In this document: one piece after another, positions 23,938 to 32,209 of the stretch
How the letters are laid out: each line of letters begins with the position of its first letter
Numbering within the stretch: the first letter of the stretch is position 1
DNA from: Deltaproteobacteria bacterium
GTDB lineage: Bacteria > Desulfobacterota > Desulfarculia > Desulfarculales > Desulfarculaceae
DNA: 39,991 nt
Assembly (NCBI GenBank): GCA_020444205.1
Contig: JAHLLJ010000020.1
Coordinates: forward strand, 1-39,991
Direction of reading: 5' to 3'
Translations under genes and position numbers: made by a program
The notes under the pieces: generated by a model
Seen by the model: the letters and a program-made list of their open reading frames with translations, nothing else
Told to the model about the DNA's origin: nothing
Database searches by the model: none

Positions 23938-25932
23938 TCAGCAGGCGGGGCCGGACACAGGAGCGTCCAAGGCGCCTTCTTCGGCCATGCGGTGGATCTC
24001 CAAGGCGGCCCGCACCCCTTCGCTGGTGGCCTGCCCCATGCCCGCCGGGCTCATGGCATCACCTACCAAGAAGATGGCGTTCACCTTGGGCTCCAGGGCC
24101 AGGAATATCTGCTCGTTGGGCTTGGCCCCCAAGGCCGAGACAAAAGTGTCCACCGGCTCCACGTAGGTCAGCTGACGGCTGCCGTCGGGCCGAGTGTGCA
24201 AAAAGCTCACCTTGTTCTCGAACAAGCGGCGCACCTTGGCCCTTATGTAACGGCGCACTTTGTACTTGCCCAGCTCGCGGCGCAAGTGGTAGCGCCGGGC
24301 CGGCCCCAGGTCGTTGCCGATGCCCAGGCCCAGCTCAATGATGCATACGTCGTGGCCTCGCGTGGCCAAATAATGGGCCACCTCGCTGCCCAGGTTGCCG
24401 CCGCCCATCACCGCCACCTTGTGGCCCACCTGAACCTCGCCGGAGAGCACTTGGCGGGCGTTGACCAGGGGCGCTTCGTCGGCTCCGGGCAGGTCGGGCA
24501 AAATGGGCTCGCTGCCCGCGGCCACCACCACCGCGCGGGGGTTGATCTTGCACACCGCTCCCACCGTGGCCTTGGTGCCCAATCTGATTTCCACATTAGG
24601 CAGCTCGGACAGGGCCTGGCGGTAGTAATCGATCAGTCCCCGGAACTCGTCCTTGCCCGGCGGCAGGCAGGCCAAGCGCACTTGGCCGCCCAGTTGCTCG
24701 TCTGCCTCGAACAGCACCACCTTGTGACCCAGTTGCCCCAGGGTGCAGGCCGCTTCCATGCCCGCCAGGCCTCCGCCCACCACTACGGCGGTGATGGGCT
24801 TGGCCGCCGGCTTGAGCTGTTCGGCCTGAACCTCCAACCCCACCCAGGGGTTGGAAACGCAGCTTATGGGTGCGCCGAAAAGCACCTTGTCTATGCAGCC
24901 CTGGTTGCAGCCGATGCAGGGCCGCACCCCGCCGCTTTTGCCCTCGGCGGCTTGGGTGAGCCAAAGGGGATCAGCCAAAAAGGCCCGGCCCACGGCCACC
25001 ATGTCCAAACCATCCATGGCGTCCTCGGCCTCGGCCGCATTGCGTATGCGCCCCACTCCGGCCACCGGCACCTCAACCTCTTTTCTCACCCGCCGGGCCG
25101 GGCCCAGATGGACCCCCGGAGGCATGGGGGTGGGCGGCACCACCATGGAGGGAGTCTCGTACACTCCGCCGGTTACCGAAATCAGGTCCACCCCGGCGGG
25201 CACCAGCAGCTTGGCCGTGGCCGCCGCGTCCTCGGGGCCCATGCCGCCGGAAACGTGGTCGTCGCCCGAAAGCCTGAAGGAGATGATGGCCTCCGGGCCC
25301 ACCGCCCGGCGCACCGCCTGAACCACTTCCACGGCAAAACGGGCGCGGTGCTCCAGGTCGCCGCCATAGCCGTCCTGGCGCTTGTTGGCATAGGGGGTCA
25401 GGAACTCGTGCACCAGGTACTCGTGGGCGCCGTGAATTTCCACCCCCGCGAACCCGGCTTCCATGGCCCGCCAGGCGGCCCGGGCAAAGGCCTGGACCAT
25501 GGCCTCTATCTCGATGACGGTCATGGCTCGCGGGGTGGAATGGGCCGTGGGCCCGCGCAGGGAGCTGGGGGCCATGGGCTCGCCCACCAGGCGGGGATGG
25601 GCGTTGCGCCCTCCGTGAATGAGCTGCAGGATGGGCACGCTGCCCTGACCTTTGACCGCCGAGGCCAGCTCGGTCATGCCCGCAATAAGCGAGTCGTCAT
25701 GGGCCATGAAGTTACGGTCGATGACCTTGCCCGAGTGATGCACGCAGGCTGCCTCCACCACCAACAAACCGGGACGCCCGGCCGCCCGGGCGCGATAATA
25801 AGCCAACATGGCGGGAGTGACTCGGCCCTGGCCATCGGCCAGGTTGCTGCCCATGGAGGGCATAATCACGCGGTTGGGCAGCGTGTGGCTACCCACCTTC
25901 ACGGAGCTAAGCAGTTTTTCAAAGGCGGCCAT
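23938..25932 (-). CDS. NADH:flavin oxidoreductase of the 2,4-dienoyl-CoA reductase/OYE type
   Basis: A 664-residue FMN/Fe-S/FAD enzyme like FadH and bacterial enoate reductases. The N-terminal barrel (1-330) carries EIHGAHEYLVHEFL with Tyr172 as likely proton donor. A [4Fe-4S] cluster is bound by Cys339, 342, 346 and 358 (CIGCNQGC...C). A FAD site starts at GGGLAGMEAA (386-395) and a second Rossmann motif (MGGGNLGSEVA) binds NAD(P)H. Such enzymes reduce activated C=C bonds using NAD(P)H, often with CoA thioesters. ACAGGAG precedes the ATG. It is followed without a gap by the GT9 gene, whose link is not obvious. The substrate is unknown. Confidence 0.92.
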   Translation of the reverse strand: MAAFEKLLSSVKVGSHTLPNRVIMPSMGSNLADGQGRVTPAMLAYYRARAAGRPGLLVVEAACVHHSGKVIDRNFMAHDDSLIAGMTELASAVKGQGSVPILQLIHGGRNAHPRLVGEPMAPSSLRGPTAHSTPRAMTVIEIEAMVQAFARAAWRAMEAGFAGVEIHGAHEYLVHEFLTPYANKRQDGYGGDLEHRARFAVEVVQAVRRAVGPEAIISFRLSGDDHVSGGMGPEDAAATAKLLVPAGVDLISVTGGVYETPSMVVPPTPMPPGVHLGPARRVRKEVEVPVAGVGRIRNAAEAEDAMDGLDMVAVGRAFLADPLWLTQAAEGKSGGVRPCIGCNQGCIDKVLFGAPISCVSNPWVGLEVQAEQLKPAAKPITAVVVGGGLAGMEAACTLGQLGHKVVLFEADEQLGGQVRLACLPPGKDEFRGLIDYYRQALSELPNVEIRLGTKATVGAVCKINPRAVVVAAGSEPILPDLPGADEAPLVNARQVLSGEVQVGHKVAVMGGGNLGSEVAHYLATRGHDVCIIELGLGIGNDLGPARRYHLRRELGKYKVRRYIRAKVRRLFENKVSFLHTRPDGSRQLTYVEPVDTFVSALGAKPNEQIFLALEPKVNAIFLVGDAMSPAGMGQATSEGVRAALEIHRMAEEGALDAPVSGPAC

Positions 25933-26025
25933 GTCGTCTCCTGTCCTGCTTTCAAATCGACTCGAAAAAAACCAACGGGCGGATCAATATCTTATCTCAG
26001 GTAGACGGCTACATAAAAGGGAGTC

Positions 26026-26613
26026 TTATTCTCCGTTTTTGTGGTTGTGCACCCATAGGTCGTCGCGCTTTTCAAACCACCAGTCGGTCCAATCGGTGGT
26101 GAGCACCGCCTGGGCCAACTCGCGGGCCGCCTCGGTGTTCAGACGCTTGAGGGCGTAGTGGATCCAATGCTTGGCGTAGATGTTGCCCAGGTCTTGTTGC
26201 TCCTTGAGCTCTATGAGCAAATCGAGCTGGTCGGCATCCTTGGCCAGCTGGGCCTCGGGAGTGAGGCACTCGTTAAACTCCTGGGCGAACTCTTTGATGC
26301 GCGCCGCGGTGGCCTCGGGCAGGTCCCGGGTGGCATGATCCAAGGCCTTGTCCTCATTGGCGGTGCAATAGCGCTTGTTCATATAGTTCAAATCGCCGGT
26401 GCGGGCTTCGGCCAGGTCATGGTGCAAAAGCAGTAGAGCCACCCTGGTCTCATCCACGTCTTCCAGCTCCAGAGCCAGCAGATAGCCCAGCAGGGCCGCC
26501 CGGAAGCAATGGTCGGCTATGGATTCGCCACCGCTACCCAAAAATGGATAGCCGGTGCGGCGCATCTTCTTGAGCATGCCCGCCTCGAAGAAAAAACGCG
26601 CCAGGGCTTTCAT
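26026..26613 (-). CDS. HD-domain phosphohydrolase (YfbR/HDDC2-like)
   Basis: A 195-residue HD-superfamily protein. The metal ligands are visible in ESIADHCFRAALLGYLLA, then LLLHHDLAEARTGDLNY and later KDADQLDLLIELKEQ, the pattern of YfbR/HDDC2-type 5'-nucleotidases acting on deoxynucleoside monophosphates. The ATG at 26613 overlaps the FmdE stop codon (ATGA), which decides the start over the longer frame. It is last of the HtrA-FmdE-HD run, with a 93-nt gap before the OYE gene. The nucleotidase activity is inferred from the family. Confidence 0.88.
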   Translation of the reverse strand: MKALARFFFEAGMLKKMRRTGYPFLGSGGESIADHCFRAALLGYLLALELEDVDETRVALLLLHHDLAEARTGDLNYMNKRYCTANEDKALDHATRDLPEATAARIKEFAQEFNECLTPEAQLAKDADQLDLLIELKEQQDLGNIYAKHWIHYALKRLNTEAARELAQAVLTTDWTDWWFEKRDDLWVHNHKNGE

Positions 26614-27161
26614 GCGCCCATCTCCTGGGCGCAGGGGCGGCAATACAGCTTGCCGCCAAGCTCCACGGTGCGGCTGGCCTGGGTGGGCTCGCCGCAGCGG
26701 GCGCAGGTGATGGACTTTTCGATCACCGCCTCGGCGGGTGGCTCCACATCCACCTCTTCCACCTTGAAAAGCTCCTCCTGGGGTGCGTTGAGCAGGTCCT
26801 TGGCAAAGGCCTCGCGGTCCACCTTGCCGTCCGGGCCCGCGTGCTTGAGCCGGTCACCGATAAAGCTGACCCTCACCGCCCGGTCCTGGTTGCGGTCGAT
26901 CACCGTAAAGGCCTGCTTGCCGTAGTCGCGCCATATGAGATTACCCTTGCCAAAGGTGGTGGAGAGCATCTGCTGAAAGGCGTCCACGCTGCAGGAGTTG
27001 TTTTCAGCTATGGTGACCAGCTCCTCGTCCTCGGACTTATTCAGGTCCAGGGCCTGGGAAGCCGCCTGGGCCGCTCTATAACCGATCAACAGACCGGGGC
27101 ACAAATGGCCGTGAAAGGCAACCGCCTGCTTAAGTTGCTCGGGCAAAGGTCCTAAATCCAT
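26610..27161 (-). CDS. FmdE-family protein with C-terminal zinc finger
   Basis: A 183-residue protein of the FmdE family (first named for formylmethanofuran dehydrogenase subunit E). The family core is seen in AVAFHGHLCPGLLIGYRAA (residues about 13-31) and NSCSVDAFQQMLSTTFGKGNLIWRDYGKQAF (54-85), with conserved His and Cys residues likely binding metal. A C-terminal CARCGEP ... YCRPC (about 153-177) forms a zinc ribbon, as in many FmdE proteins. No methanogenesis genes are nearby. In sulfate reducers such proteins are common and of uncertain function. AAGGAG precedes the ATG. It overlaps the HD gene and lies 36 nt after the HtrA gene. Confidence 0.9.
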   Translation of the reverse strand: MDLGPLPEQLKQAVAFHGHLCPGLLIGYRAAQAASQALDLNKSEDEELVTIAENNSCSVDAFQQMLSTTFGKGNLIWRDYGKQAFTVIDRNQDRAVRVSFIGDRLKHAGPDGKVDREAFAKDLLNAPQEELFKVEEVDVEPPAEAVIEKSITCARCGEPTQASRTVELGGKLYCRPCAQEMGA

Positions 27162-27197
27162 GTCTTACAGCTCCTTGCTGTGGGAAGCCGCCAAGAA

Positions 27198-28583
27198 CTA
27201 GCGGCCGAAGGTTATTACTTGCTGGGCCCTGCCCCTCTGGAAGAGGATGGCCACCTTGGGCTGGTGACGGCTTCGCACCATGTCCAGATAGAACTCGTCC
27301 AGGTCGGTTATCTTGTCCCGGCCTATGCGGCGCAACAGATCGCCGGGCTTGAGCCCGGCCCTCTGGGCCTTGGAGCCAGGACGCACCTTGGTGACCATCA
27401 GGGCTTGGTCCTGGGGCAACCGGTTGCGCTGGGCGGCCAGGGCGTCCATGGGCCCCACCCCCAGGCCCAGGCGCTGCCAGACCAAGTCCTTGGCTCGCTC
27501 CACGGGATAGCGCTGGGCGTTGAGAACCAGGGTGCTGCGCTTGCCTCTTTCCAGCAGCCAAAGCTTGATCTTTTGCTCCGGAGCCACCGAGCCCAGGCGG
27601 GACTGATAATCCGCCGTGTCCTCCAGAGACACCCCGTCCAAGGCCAGCACCACCATGCCCCGCTTGAGCCCGGCAAGCGCGGCGGGGCTGCTTTTTATCA
27701 CCCGTACCACCACTACCCCGGAAGGGGCTTCCAGGCCGAAGTGAGAGGCCAGGCGGGGAGTGATGTCTTGCACCTCGATGCCCAGCCAGGTGGGTATTAC
27801 CTTGCCGTGGGCCAGCAAGTCTTCCACCACCCGGCTCACCCGGTTAACCGGTATGGCAAAGCCTATGCCCTGGGCCCGCTGAAATATAGCGGTGTTTATG
27901 CCCATGACCTCGCCGTCCAGGTTGAGCAAAGGTCCGCCGGAGTTGCCGGGGTTGATGCTGGCGTCGGTTTGTATAAGCCCGCCCATCCACTCGCCCGGGC
28001 CGGTGGGCACCCTGCGGTTGAGGGCGCTGACCACTCCAGTGGTCACAGTGTGTTGCAGGCCAAAGGGATTGCCGATGGCGATAAGGCTCTCGCCGATCAT
28101 CAGCGAGCGCGAGTCGCCCAGCCTTACCTGGGGCAAGGGGCTGCCACGGGGCTTGATCTTGAGCACCGCCAGGTCGGAGGTGGGATCAGCCCCCACAAGC
28201 ACCGCCTTAAAGACCCGGCGGTCGGCCAGTTGCACTTTGATTTTGCTGCCGCCGCCCACCACATGGCTGTTAGTGACAATGAGCCCCTTTTTACCGTCAA
28301 TGATCACTCCGGAGCCCAGGTTGGTCTGCTCCCTTTCCAAGGGCTGGAAAAACTCCTGGAAAAAGCGGTCCAACATATCGTCGCCGCTATTGAAGGAGCG
28401 CATGCGCACCTTGGCGGTGCTGGAGATGTTGACAACCGCGGGTCCGGCGGAGCGCACCACCGACACCACCGGGGTGACCCGGCCCATGGATTTGGTCTGG
28501 GCGGTCCCGGGGCCGGCGGCTACTAGGAACAAGACCAGAGTTGCCAAAACCAAAAGGAGCCTATGGGAATGCCGTATGGCCAT
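27198..28583 (-). CDS. HtrA/DegP-family periplasmic serine protease with two PDZ domains
   Basis: A 461-residue exported protease for envelope protein quality control. A signal peptide (HRLLLVLATLVLFLVAAGPGTAQ) is followed by the trypsin-like domain with the full triad: His107 (TNSHVV), Asp137 (TSDLAVL) and Ser215 (NPGNSGGPLL). PDZ1 lies at about 260-350 (WLGIEVQDITPRLASHFGLE) and PDZ2 at about 370-455 (VRPGSKAQRAGLKPGDLL). The start is uncertain: ATG at 28583 or an in-frame TTG at 28598, neither with a strong ribosome site. It leads the HtrA-FmdE-HD run. DegP, DegQ and DegS cannot be separated by eye, but two PDZ domains exclude a DegS type. Confidence 0.94.
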   Translation of the reverse strand: MAIRHSHRLLLVLATLVLFLVAAGPGTAQTKSMGRVTPVVSVVRSAGPAVVNISSTAKVRMRSFNSGDDMLDRFFQEFFQPLEREQTNLGSGVIIDGKKGLIVTNSHVVGGGSKIKVQLADRRVFKAVLVGADPTSDLAVLKIKPRGSPLPQVRLGDSRSLMIGESLIAIGNPFGLQHTVTTGVVSALNRRVPTGPGEWMGGLIQTDASINPGNSGGPLLNLDGEVMGINTAIFQRAQGIGFAIPVNRVSRVVEDLLAHGKVIPTWLGIEVQDITPRLASHFGLEAPSGVVVVRVIKSSPAALAGLKRGMVVLALDGVSLEDTADYQSRLGSVAPEQKIKLWLLERGKRSTLVLNAQRYPVERAKDLVWQRLGLGVGPMDALAAQRNRLPQDQALMVTKVRPGSKAQRAGLKPGDLLRRIGRDKITDLDEFYLDMVRSRHQPKVAILFQRGRAQQVITFGR

Positions 28584-28644
28584 TAATGCAAATTCCAAAC
28601 GCCGGGTTGGTTGAAATTAGTTCCCGGTTTCTTAATCCCGTGGT

Positions 28645-29142
28645 CTAAGTATGGCCGCTATCGGTATTGATCGCCAGGGCCATGGGCACAAAACTGATGC
28701 CATTATGGGTTTGCATGCCTCCGGTTGATTTAAAACCCAAGCGACGATAGGCATCTACCGCGTTGGGCGAGGCATTAACCGTTAGGCGCTCCAGGTCCGG
28801 CTTCTGCTTGAGGCATACCTCCAGGGCCCTGCCTAGAAGGCTTCGCCCCAACCCCTGGCCTTGTAAAGAGCCTTCAGTAAAAAACATGGCAATGTGCTCC
28901 AGGCCGCGCACTTCAATGAAACCTGTCATGCGCTCCCCGGACCAAGCGGCCAAAAACAGGTTGCCTTCAGCCATACGCTGCTCAAGGGCAGCAATGGTCG
29001 CGTAGCTTAAAAATTCACTCACCCCTTCGGGAGGAAACTGCGGAGCCACGAATTGCTCAAAGACCCGGGTCACCAGCTCGGCCGCCGCAGCCACCTCTGC
29101 GGGCGGCACAGGCTTGATGCGTACGTGCTCAGATTCAGTCAT
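28645..29142 (-). CDS. GNAT-family N-acetyltransferase
   Basis: A 165-residue GNAT protein. The acetyl-CoA binding motif is visible as MFFTEGSLQGQGLGRSLLGRALEVC (residues about 91-115), and motif B as LTVNASPNAVDAYRRLGFKSTGG. The substrate cannot be predicted. I chose the ATG at 29142 (MTESEHV) although its ribosome site is weak; upstream in-frame starts would add about 20 hydrophobic residues not typical of GNATs. It is divergent from surE and separated from the HtrA gene by 61 nt. Confidence 0.87.
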   Translation of the reverse strand: MTESEHVRIKPVPPAEVAAAAELVTRVFEQFVAPQFPPEGVSEFLSYATIAALEQRMAEGNLFLAAWSGERMTGFIEVRGLEHIAMFFTEGSLQGQGLGRSLLGRALEVCLKQKPDLERLTVNASPNAVDAYRRLGFKSTGGMQTHNGISFVPMALAINTDSGHT

Positions 29143-29265
29143 GGTTATAGCTCGCATTTGGTAAACCGCTCCGGGCAGGATATAAAACCATATGAACCCC
29201 ATGCCGCCTTGTCAACGCAGTGTAATTTGACCTCTACAAAGCCACGGAGTTAGACTTCAAATATT

Positions 29266-30030
29266 ATGCGCCTACTTCTCACCAATGACGACGGGGCCTA
29301 CGCCCCGGGCATAAAAGCCCTGCACCAGGCCCTTGCCGCTGAGCACGAGGTATGGGTGGTGGCCCCGGAAACCGAGCAATCAGCGGTGGGCCACGCCATA
29401 ACCCTGGCCGACCCCATCCGGGTGCACCCCCTGACCACTGAAAGCGGCATGCAGGGCTGGGCGGTTACCGGCACCCCGGCCGACTGCGTAAAGCTGGCGG
29501 TGCGCAGCCTTTTGCCCCAGCCGGTGCAGATGGTGATCTCAGGCATAAATCAGGGGGCCAACGTGGGGGTGAACCTGCTGTACTCGGGCACGGTCAGCGC
29601 GGCCACCGAGGGAGCCATCATGGGCCTGGGGGCCATCAGCGTGTCCCTGGCCACCCACCACCCCTCCGACTTCAGCCAGGCGGCCCAGATCACTTCGCGC
29701 CTGGTGACGGCCTGGGCAGGCCTGGGAGTTCCGCCCGGGGTATCGCTTAATGTCAATGTGCCCGCCCTACCCCCAGAGGAAATAAAAGGGGTTCGCTTCA
29801 CCCGCCAGTCCACCGCTTCCCTGCGAGAAACTTTCCTGGAGCGGCGCGACCCCAGGGGGCATGTTTATTATTGGCAGGCGGGCGAGGTGATGAGCACCGA
29901 CGGCAACGGCCAAACCGACTACCCCGCTCTCCTGGAGGGGTACGTGACCATCACTCCGGTGGGCCACGACCTGACTCATGACTCAACCCTGGCCTCGCTG
30001 AAACCGGATGCATTGGACCTGGGTCTGTGA
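29266..30030 (+). CDS. surE: 5'/3'-nucleotidase SurE
   Basis: A 254-residue metal-dependent nucleoside monophosphate phosphatase of normal length. The N-terminal LLLTNDDGAYAPGI carries the paired Asp metal ligands. AVGHAITL, TGTPADCVKLA and SGINQGANVGVNLLYSGTVSAA are invariant SurE segments including the metal-binding Asn. It acts on nucleotides during stationary phase or stress. The usual neighbours pcm and rpoS are not seen. The ATG at 29266 is fixed by the conserved N-terminus even though the nearest GGAG is about 18 nt upstream. It is probably a single gene. Confidence 0.96.
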   Translation: MRLLLTNDDGAYAPGIKALHQALAAEHEVWVVAPETEQSAVGHAITLADPIRVHPLTTESGMQGWAVTGTPADCVKLAVRSLLPQPVQMVISGINQGANVGVNLLYSGTVSAATEGAIMGLGAISVSLATHHPSDFSQAAQITSRLVTAWAGLGVPPGVSLNVNVPALPPEEIKGVRFTRQSTASLRETFLERRDPRGHVYYWQAGEVMSTDGNGQTDYPALLEGYVTITPVGHDLTHDSTLASLKPDALDLGL

Positions 30031-30107
30031 ACCCCCTGAGGGTCTGTCGGAGCCGATTGAAGAGGGCTTTTACCCTCTAAATCCACGATACCCCTAGGAT
30101 ATTGAGT

Positions 30108-30128
30108 CATGGGGAAATTTTCCCCATG
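30108..30128. promoter_or_regulatory. Perfect palindrome, candidate enhancer site
   Basis: Arms CATGGGGAAA (30108-30117) and TTTCCCCATG (30119-30128) are perfectly complementary around one central T. The palindrome is centred about 190 nt upstream of the expected start of the sigma54 promoter, a usual distance for a bacterial enhancer-binding protein. It has no T tract suited to a terminator. Confidence 0.5.
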
Positions 30129-30280
30129 GCGGGGGATAATGCACCATCAAAAGCCTTCTTTGTAACGTTTGTGAATTTTCTCCCCATTAGGTTACCAATT
30201 GGCTATGGATGACACATTTTCCCTTAATAATCGTTTCTATGGGCCATTCACGAAGTGCTTAGCTAGGGTATTTTAGGTAG

Positions 30281-30296
30281 TGGCACACAAATTGCT
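30281..30296 (+). promoter_or_regulatory. sigma54 (RpoN) promoter
   Basis: TGGCACACAAATTGCT matches the -24/-12 consensus TGGCAYR-N4-TTGCW at every defined position, with GG and GC exactly 10 nt apart. Transcription would start near 30307, about 50 nt before the FmdB-like ATG. An activator of the NtrC type would be needed. None is encoded in the window. Confidence 0.75.
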
Positions 30297-30356
30297 ATTA
30301 AAAGCGGGCAACCTACAACCGCCGCCTACTTACAAACGGCAGCAGGAGAAAAAAAG

Positions 30357-30536
30357 ATGCCCGCATACGAGTATGTTTGCAGCAACTGCGAAGCAAGAGA
30401 GCAGCGCATTGGCGGTCTGGACGACCACACGATCATTTGCGACCAATGCGGCCAAGTCATGGTGCGCCAGGCAGATCTGGACACCTTGCTGGCTTCCTAC
30501 TCTCAGGTTCAGCAACAGGCCGACAGCCTGGGCTAG
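30357..30536 (+). CDS. Small FmdB-like zinc-ribbon protein
   Basis: A 59-residue protein. The start MPAYEYVCSNCEA is the hallmark of the FmdB/CxxC small regulatory-protein family, and the second knuckle is ICDQCGQVM. Together the CSNC and CDQC pairs should bind one zinc. The C-terminal half is probably helical (LDTLLASYSQVQQQADSL). AGGAG lies 9 nt before the ATG. The gene is the first downstream of a sigma54 promoter and lies 52 nt before the Cys-cluster gene. FmdB was proposed as a regulator of formamidase genes; no biochemical function is established. Confidence 0.8.
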   Translation: MPAYEYVCSNCEAREQRIGGLDDHTIICDQCGQVMVRQADLDTLLASYSQVQQQADSLG

Positions 30537-30588
30537 AACCCGAGTTTTTCCACCGCCCTTTTGCCGTGGCGGAGCCTGAGGACCGGTT

Positions 30589-31347
30589 ATGAGTCACTCG
30601 GGACGTCCGGATTTGAGGAGCGGCTTGCAAGAGGCCTCTGCAAGAGGCCTCTTCGTTATTTTAGAGCAGCTTTATCAAGAGCTCCCCAACACCACCTGCG
30701 CCCGCCAAGGTTCCTGCTGCACCTTGCTGCCCCCGGTTTCCACAGTGGAATTGGCCGCTTGGCTGCACCGCCTGCCCGAAACTCCCTATAAGGAGCGTGC
30801 CGCCCAGGCCCGGCGGCTGGTGGAGCATTTCCTGTGTAACGCGGCAGAGCGCCGCTCCTGTCCATGGGCCCGTCCTGATTCCTGCGCCATATATTCCCAG
30901 CGCTTCATGGGCTGCCGCACCTATGGCCTCTGGTCGCCCCAGGTCTATGAAAAGCGCGCCACCCAGGCGGCCCAGAGCCAACAAGCCGTGGCCCAAGCCT
31001 GGAAAAGCATGGGAGTGGAGCTACCCGCCGAGGTTCTGGCCCCGCCCCCGCCCTATTGCCGTCAAGTGAAACCGATTGGCGGCTCCGCCCCAGACGATGC
31101 GGCCATCGAGGCTTTGGAGGACCGGGCCTTGCAACTGAGCCACGATCTGCCGGATAGCCTGGAGCGGCTGCACGACTTTGGCGGAGACATTGCCTTTGCC
31201 GTGGCCTCCCTGGCCCTGGGGCAGCAACAGGCCCTGAGTCTTAAGGTGGCGGTTACCAAAGCCCTGTTGTCTGGAGAAGAGGCAGAGGCGCATGAGCTGC
31301 TGGCCAAGGCCGGCACCGCTGCCCGGCGTTGGGCCCAATCTTTCTAA
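30589..31347 (+). CDS. YkgJ/UPF0153-like cysteine-cluster protein
   Basis: A 252-residue protein with a metal-cluster pattern like the YkgJ (CxxCxxxCC) family: CARQGSCC (Cys37, 43, 44), then Cys91 in CPW, Cys99 in DSCAIY and Cys109 in GCRTYGLW. A helical, Ala-rich C-terminal half of about 130 residues follows and has no motif I recognise. The cluster may bind zinc or iron. The ATG at 30589 has GAGGA upstream, but codons 13-22 lie within a tandem repeat that also forms a hairpin, so a later start is possible. It is probably co-transcribed with the FmdB-like gene. Confidence 0.75.
   Translation: MSHSGRPDLRSGLQEASARGLFVILEQLYQELPNTTCARQGSCCTLLPPVSTVELAAWLHRLPETPYKERAAQARRLVEHFLCNAAERRSCPWARPDSCAIYSQRFMGCRTYGLWSPQVYEKRATQAAQSQQAVAQAWKSMGVELPAEVLAPPPPYCRQVKPIGGSAPDDAAIEALEDRALQLSHDLPDSLERLHDFGGDIAFAVASLALGQQQALSLKVAVTKALLSGEEAEAHELLAKAGTAARRWAQSF
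30627..30662 (+). repeat. Tandem 13-bp repeat forming a terminator-like hairpin inside the 5' coding region
   Basis: GCAAGAGGCCTCT occurs twice without a gap (30627-30639, 30640-30652). The copies let AAGAGGCC (30629-30636) pair with GGCCTCTT (30646-30653) across a 9-nt loop. CGTTATTTT follows, resembling a weak terminator or attenuator. It lies within the first 25 codons of the Cys-cluster gene. Confidence 0.55.
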
Positions 31348-31406
31348 TAAAATCTGATTTTAAACAATTAATAACAATAAGTTAATATATTTTATTAATA
31401 TTATTT
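31348..31406. other. AT-rich gap between convergent genes
   Basis: These 59 nt contain very few G or C bases (for example TTAATATATTTTATTAATATT), unlike the GC-rich surroundings. No GC-stem terminator is present although two genes converge here. Confidence 0.6.
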
Positions 31407-32147
31407 CTAGCTTTTTCCAGCTTGCTTTTCCGCCATTTTCGCCTGCTTTTTGCGGCACCAATTTTCATAACGACCGGCCAACTCCCGGTAGCGGTCCACG
31501 CTCAAGGGAGGCCGTTGGATGGCCGCCAAGGTGCCGGAACGCACCCTGCCCTCTTGGGCTACTTCCCGGCCCGCCTGGGTGATCAAGGCCAGATGCGGCT
31601 CCAACACCGAGGGCTCCATCTGTATGGCCAGGGAGCCCGGTACGCACAGCTCGGCTATGCAACTACCGCCAAAGTTAATGGTCTGGGCCCGTATGGTGGC
31701 CACCAGGGGCTCGAAATTCACCGGCTCAGGAAAAGAGCCGGTGGATATCAGCATCACCTTGGGGGGCATGTCCCAAGCTTTGGGGTGACGCACCCGTCCG
31801 CCGGCATCCTGGTATAAAAACGGCTGTTTGGAGCAGATGGTGCGGTCCATAACCGCCTTTAGTTGGGCGCTCATGGTGTCGGTGTACACCGGAGCGGCCC
31901 AGACCAGAAGATCGGCCTGCTTTAGCAGGGGCACCACAACGTCCATGTCGTCGCGCTGGGCGCAGTGGCCGGGGTGCAGGTGCATGCAGCTTAGGCAGGC
32001 GGTACAGGGGGCGATGTTCATATCCGCCACGAACAGGGTGTCCACATGGGCCCCGCCTTGGACCAAGCCCTCGGCCAGGGCCGCGCCCATCTTGGCGGTG
32101 ACTCCCTTGGCGCCCCGGGCGCTGCCGTTGATTATCAGTGCGCGCAT
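31407..32147 (-). CDS. Iron-sulfur flavoprotein / NAD(P)H-dependent FMN reductase-family protein
   Basis: A 246-residue flavodoxin-fold protein. The FMN phosphate loop is LIINGSARGAKGVT at the N-terminus, and the flavin-binding AAPVYTDTMSAQLKAVMDR segment follows. The cysteine motif CTACLSCMHLHPGHC (C-x2-C-x2-C-x7-C, about residues 47-61) matches the compact [4Fe-4S] motif of archaeal iron-sulfur flavoprotein. Such proteins carry out one- and two-electron transfer, for instance to O2 or peroxide in anaerobes. GGAGGTGA lies 4 nt before the ATG at 32147, which decides the start. It is probably a single gene. Confidence 0.88.
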   Translation of the reverse strand: MRALIINGSARGAKGVTAKMGAALAEGLVQGGAHVDTLFVADMNIAPCTACLSCMHLHPGHCAQRDDMDVVVPLLKQADLLVWAAPVYTDTMSAQLKAVMDRTICSKQPFLYQDAGGRVRHPKAWDMPPKVMLISTGSFPEPVNFEPLVATIRAQTINFGGSCIAELCVPGSLAIQMEPSVLEPHLALITQAGREVAQEGRVRSGTLAAIQRPPLSVDRYRELAGRYENWCRKKQAKMAEKQAGKS

Positions 32148-32209
32148 GTTCACCTCCCACTCTGGGTCAACTTAGCACACCATGCTTGGGGAGTAAGAAA
32201 ATTGCGCCG

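Larger units (their letters stand above)
30031..30356. other. Regulatory intergenic region upstream of the FmdB-like gene
   Basis: This 326-nt AT-rich gap holds no gene I can support. It contains an AGAGGG/CCCTCT hairpin just after surE (30061-30078), a perfect 21-bp palindrome (30108-30128), two looser relatives of its TTTTCCCC half (around 30178 and 30214), and a consensus sigma54 promoter (30281-30296). Together they look like a sigma54 promoter with upstream activator sites. Confidence 0.6.

Noticed and set aside
23530-26004. An 824-residue open frame on the plus strand
   Set aside because: It lies opposite the GT9 and OYE-type genes, which have full family motifs. Its His/Gly/Gln-rich translation is typical of an antisense shadow.
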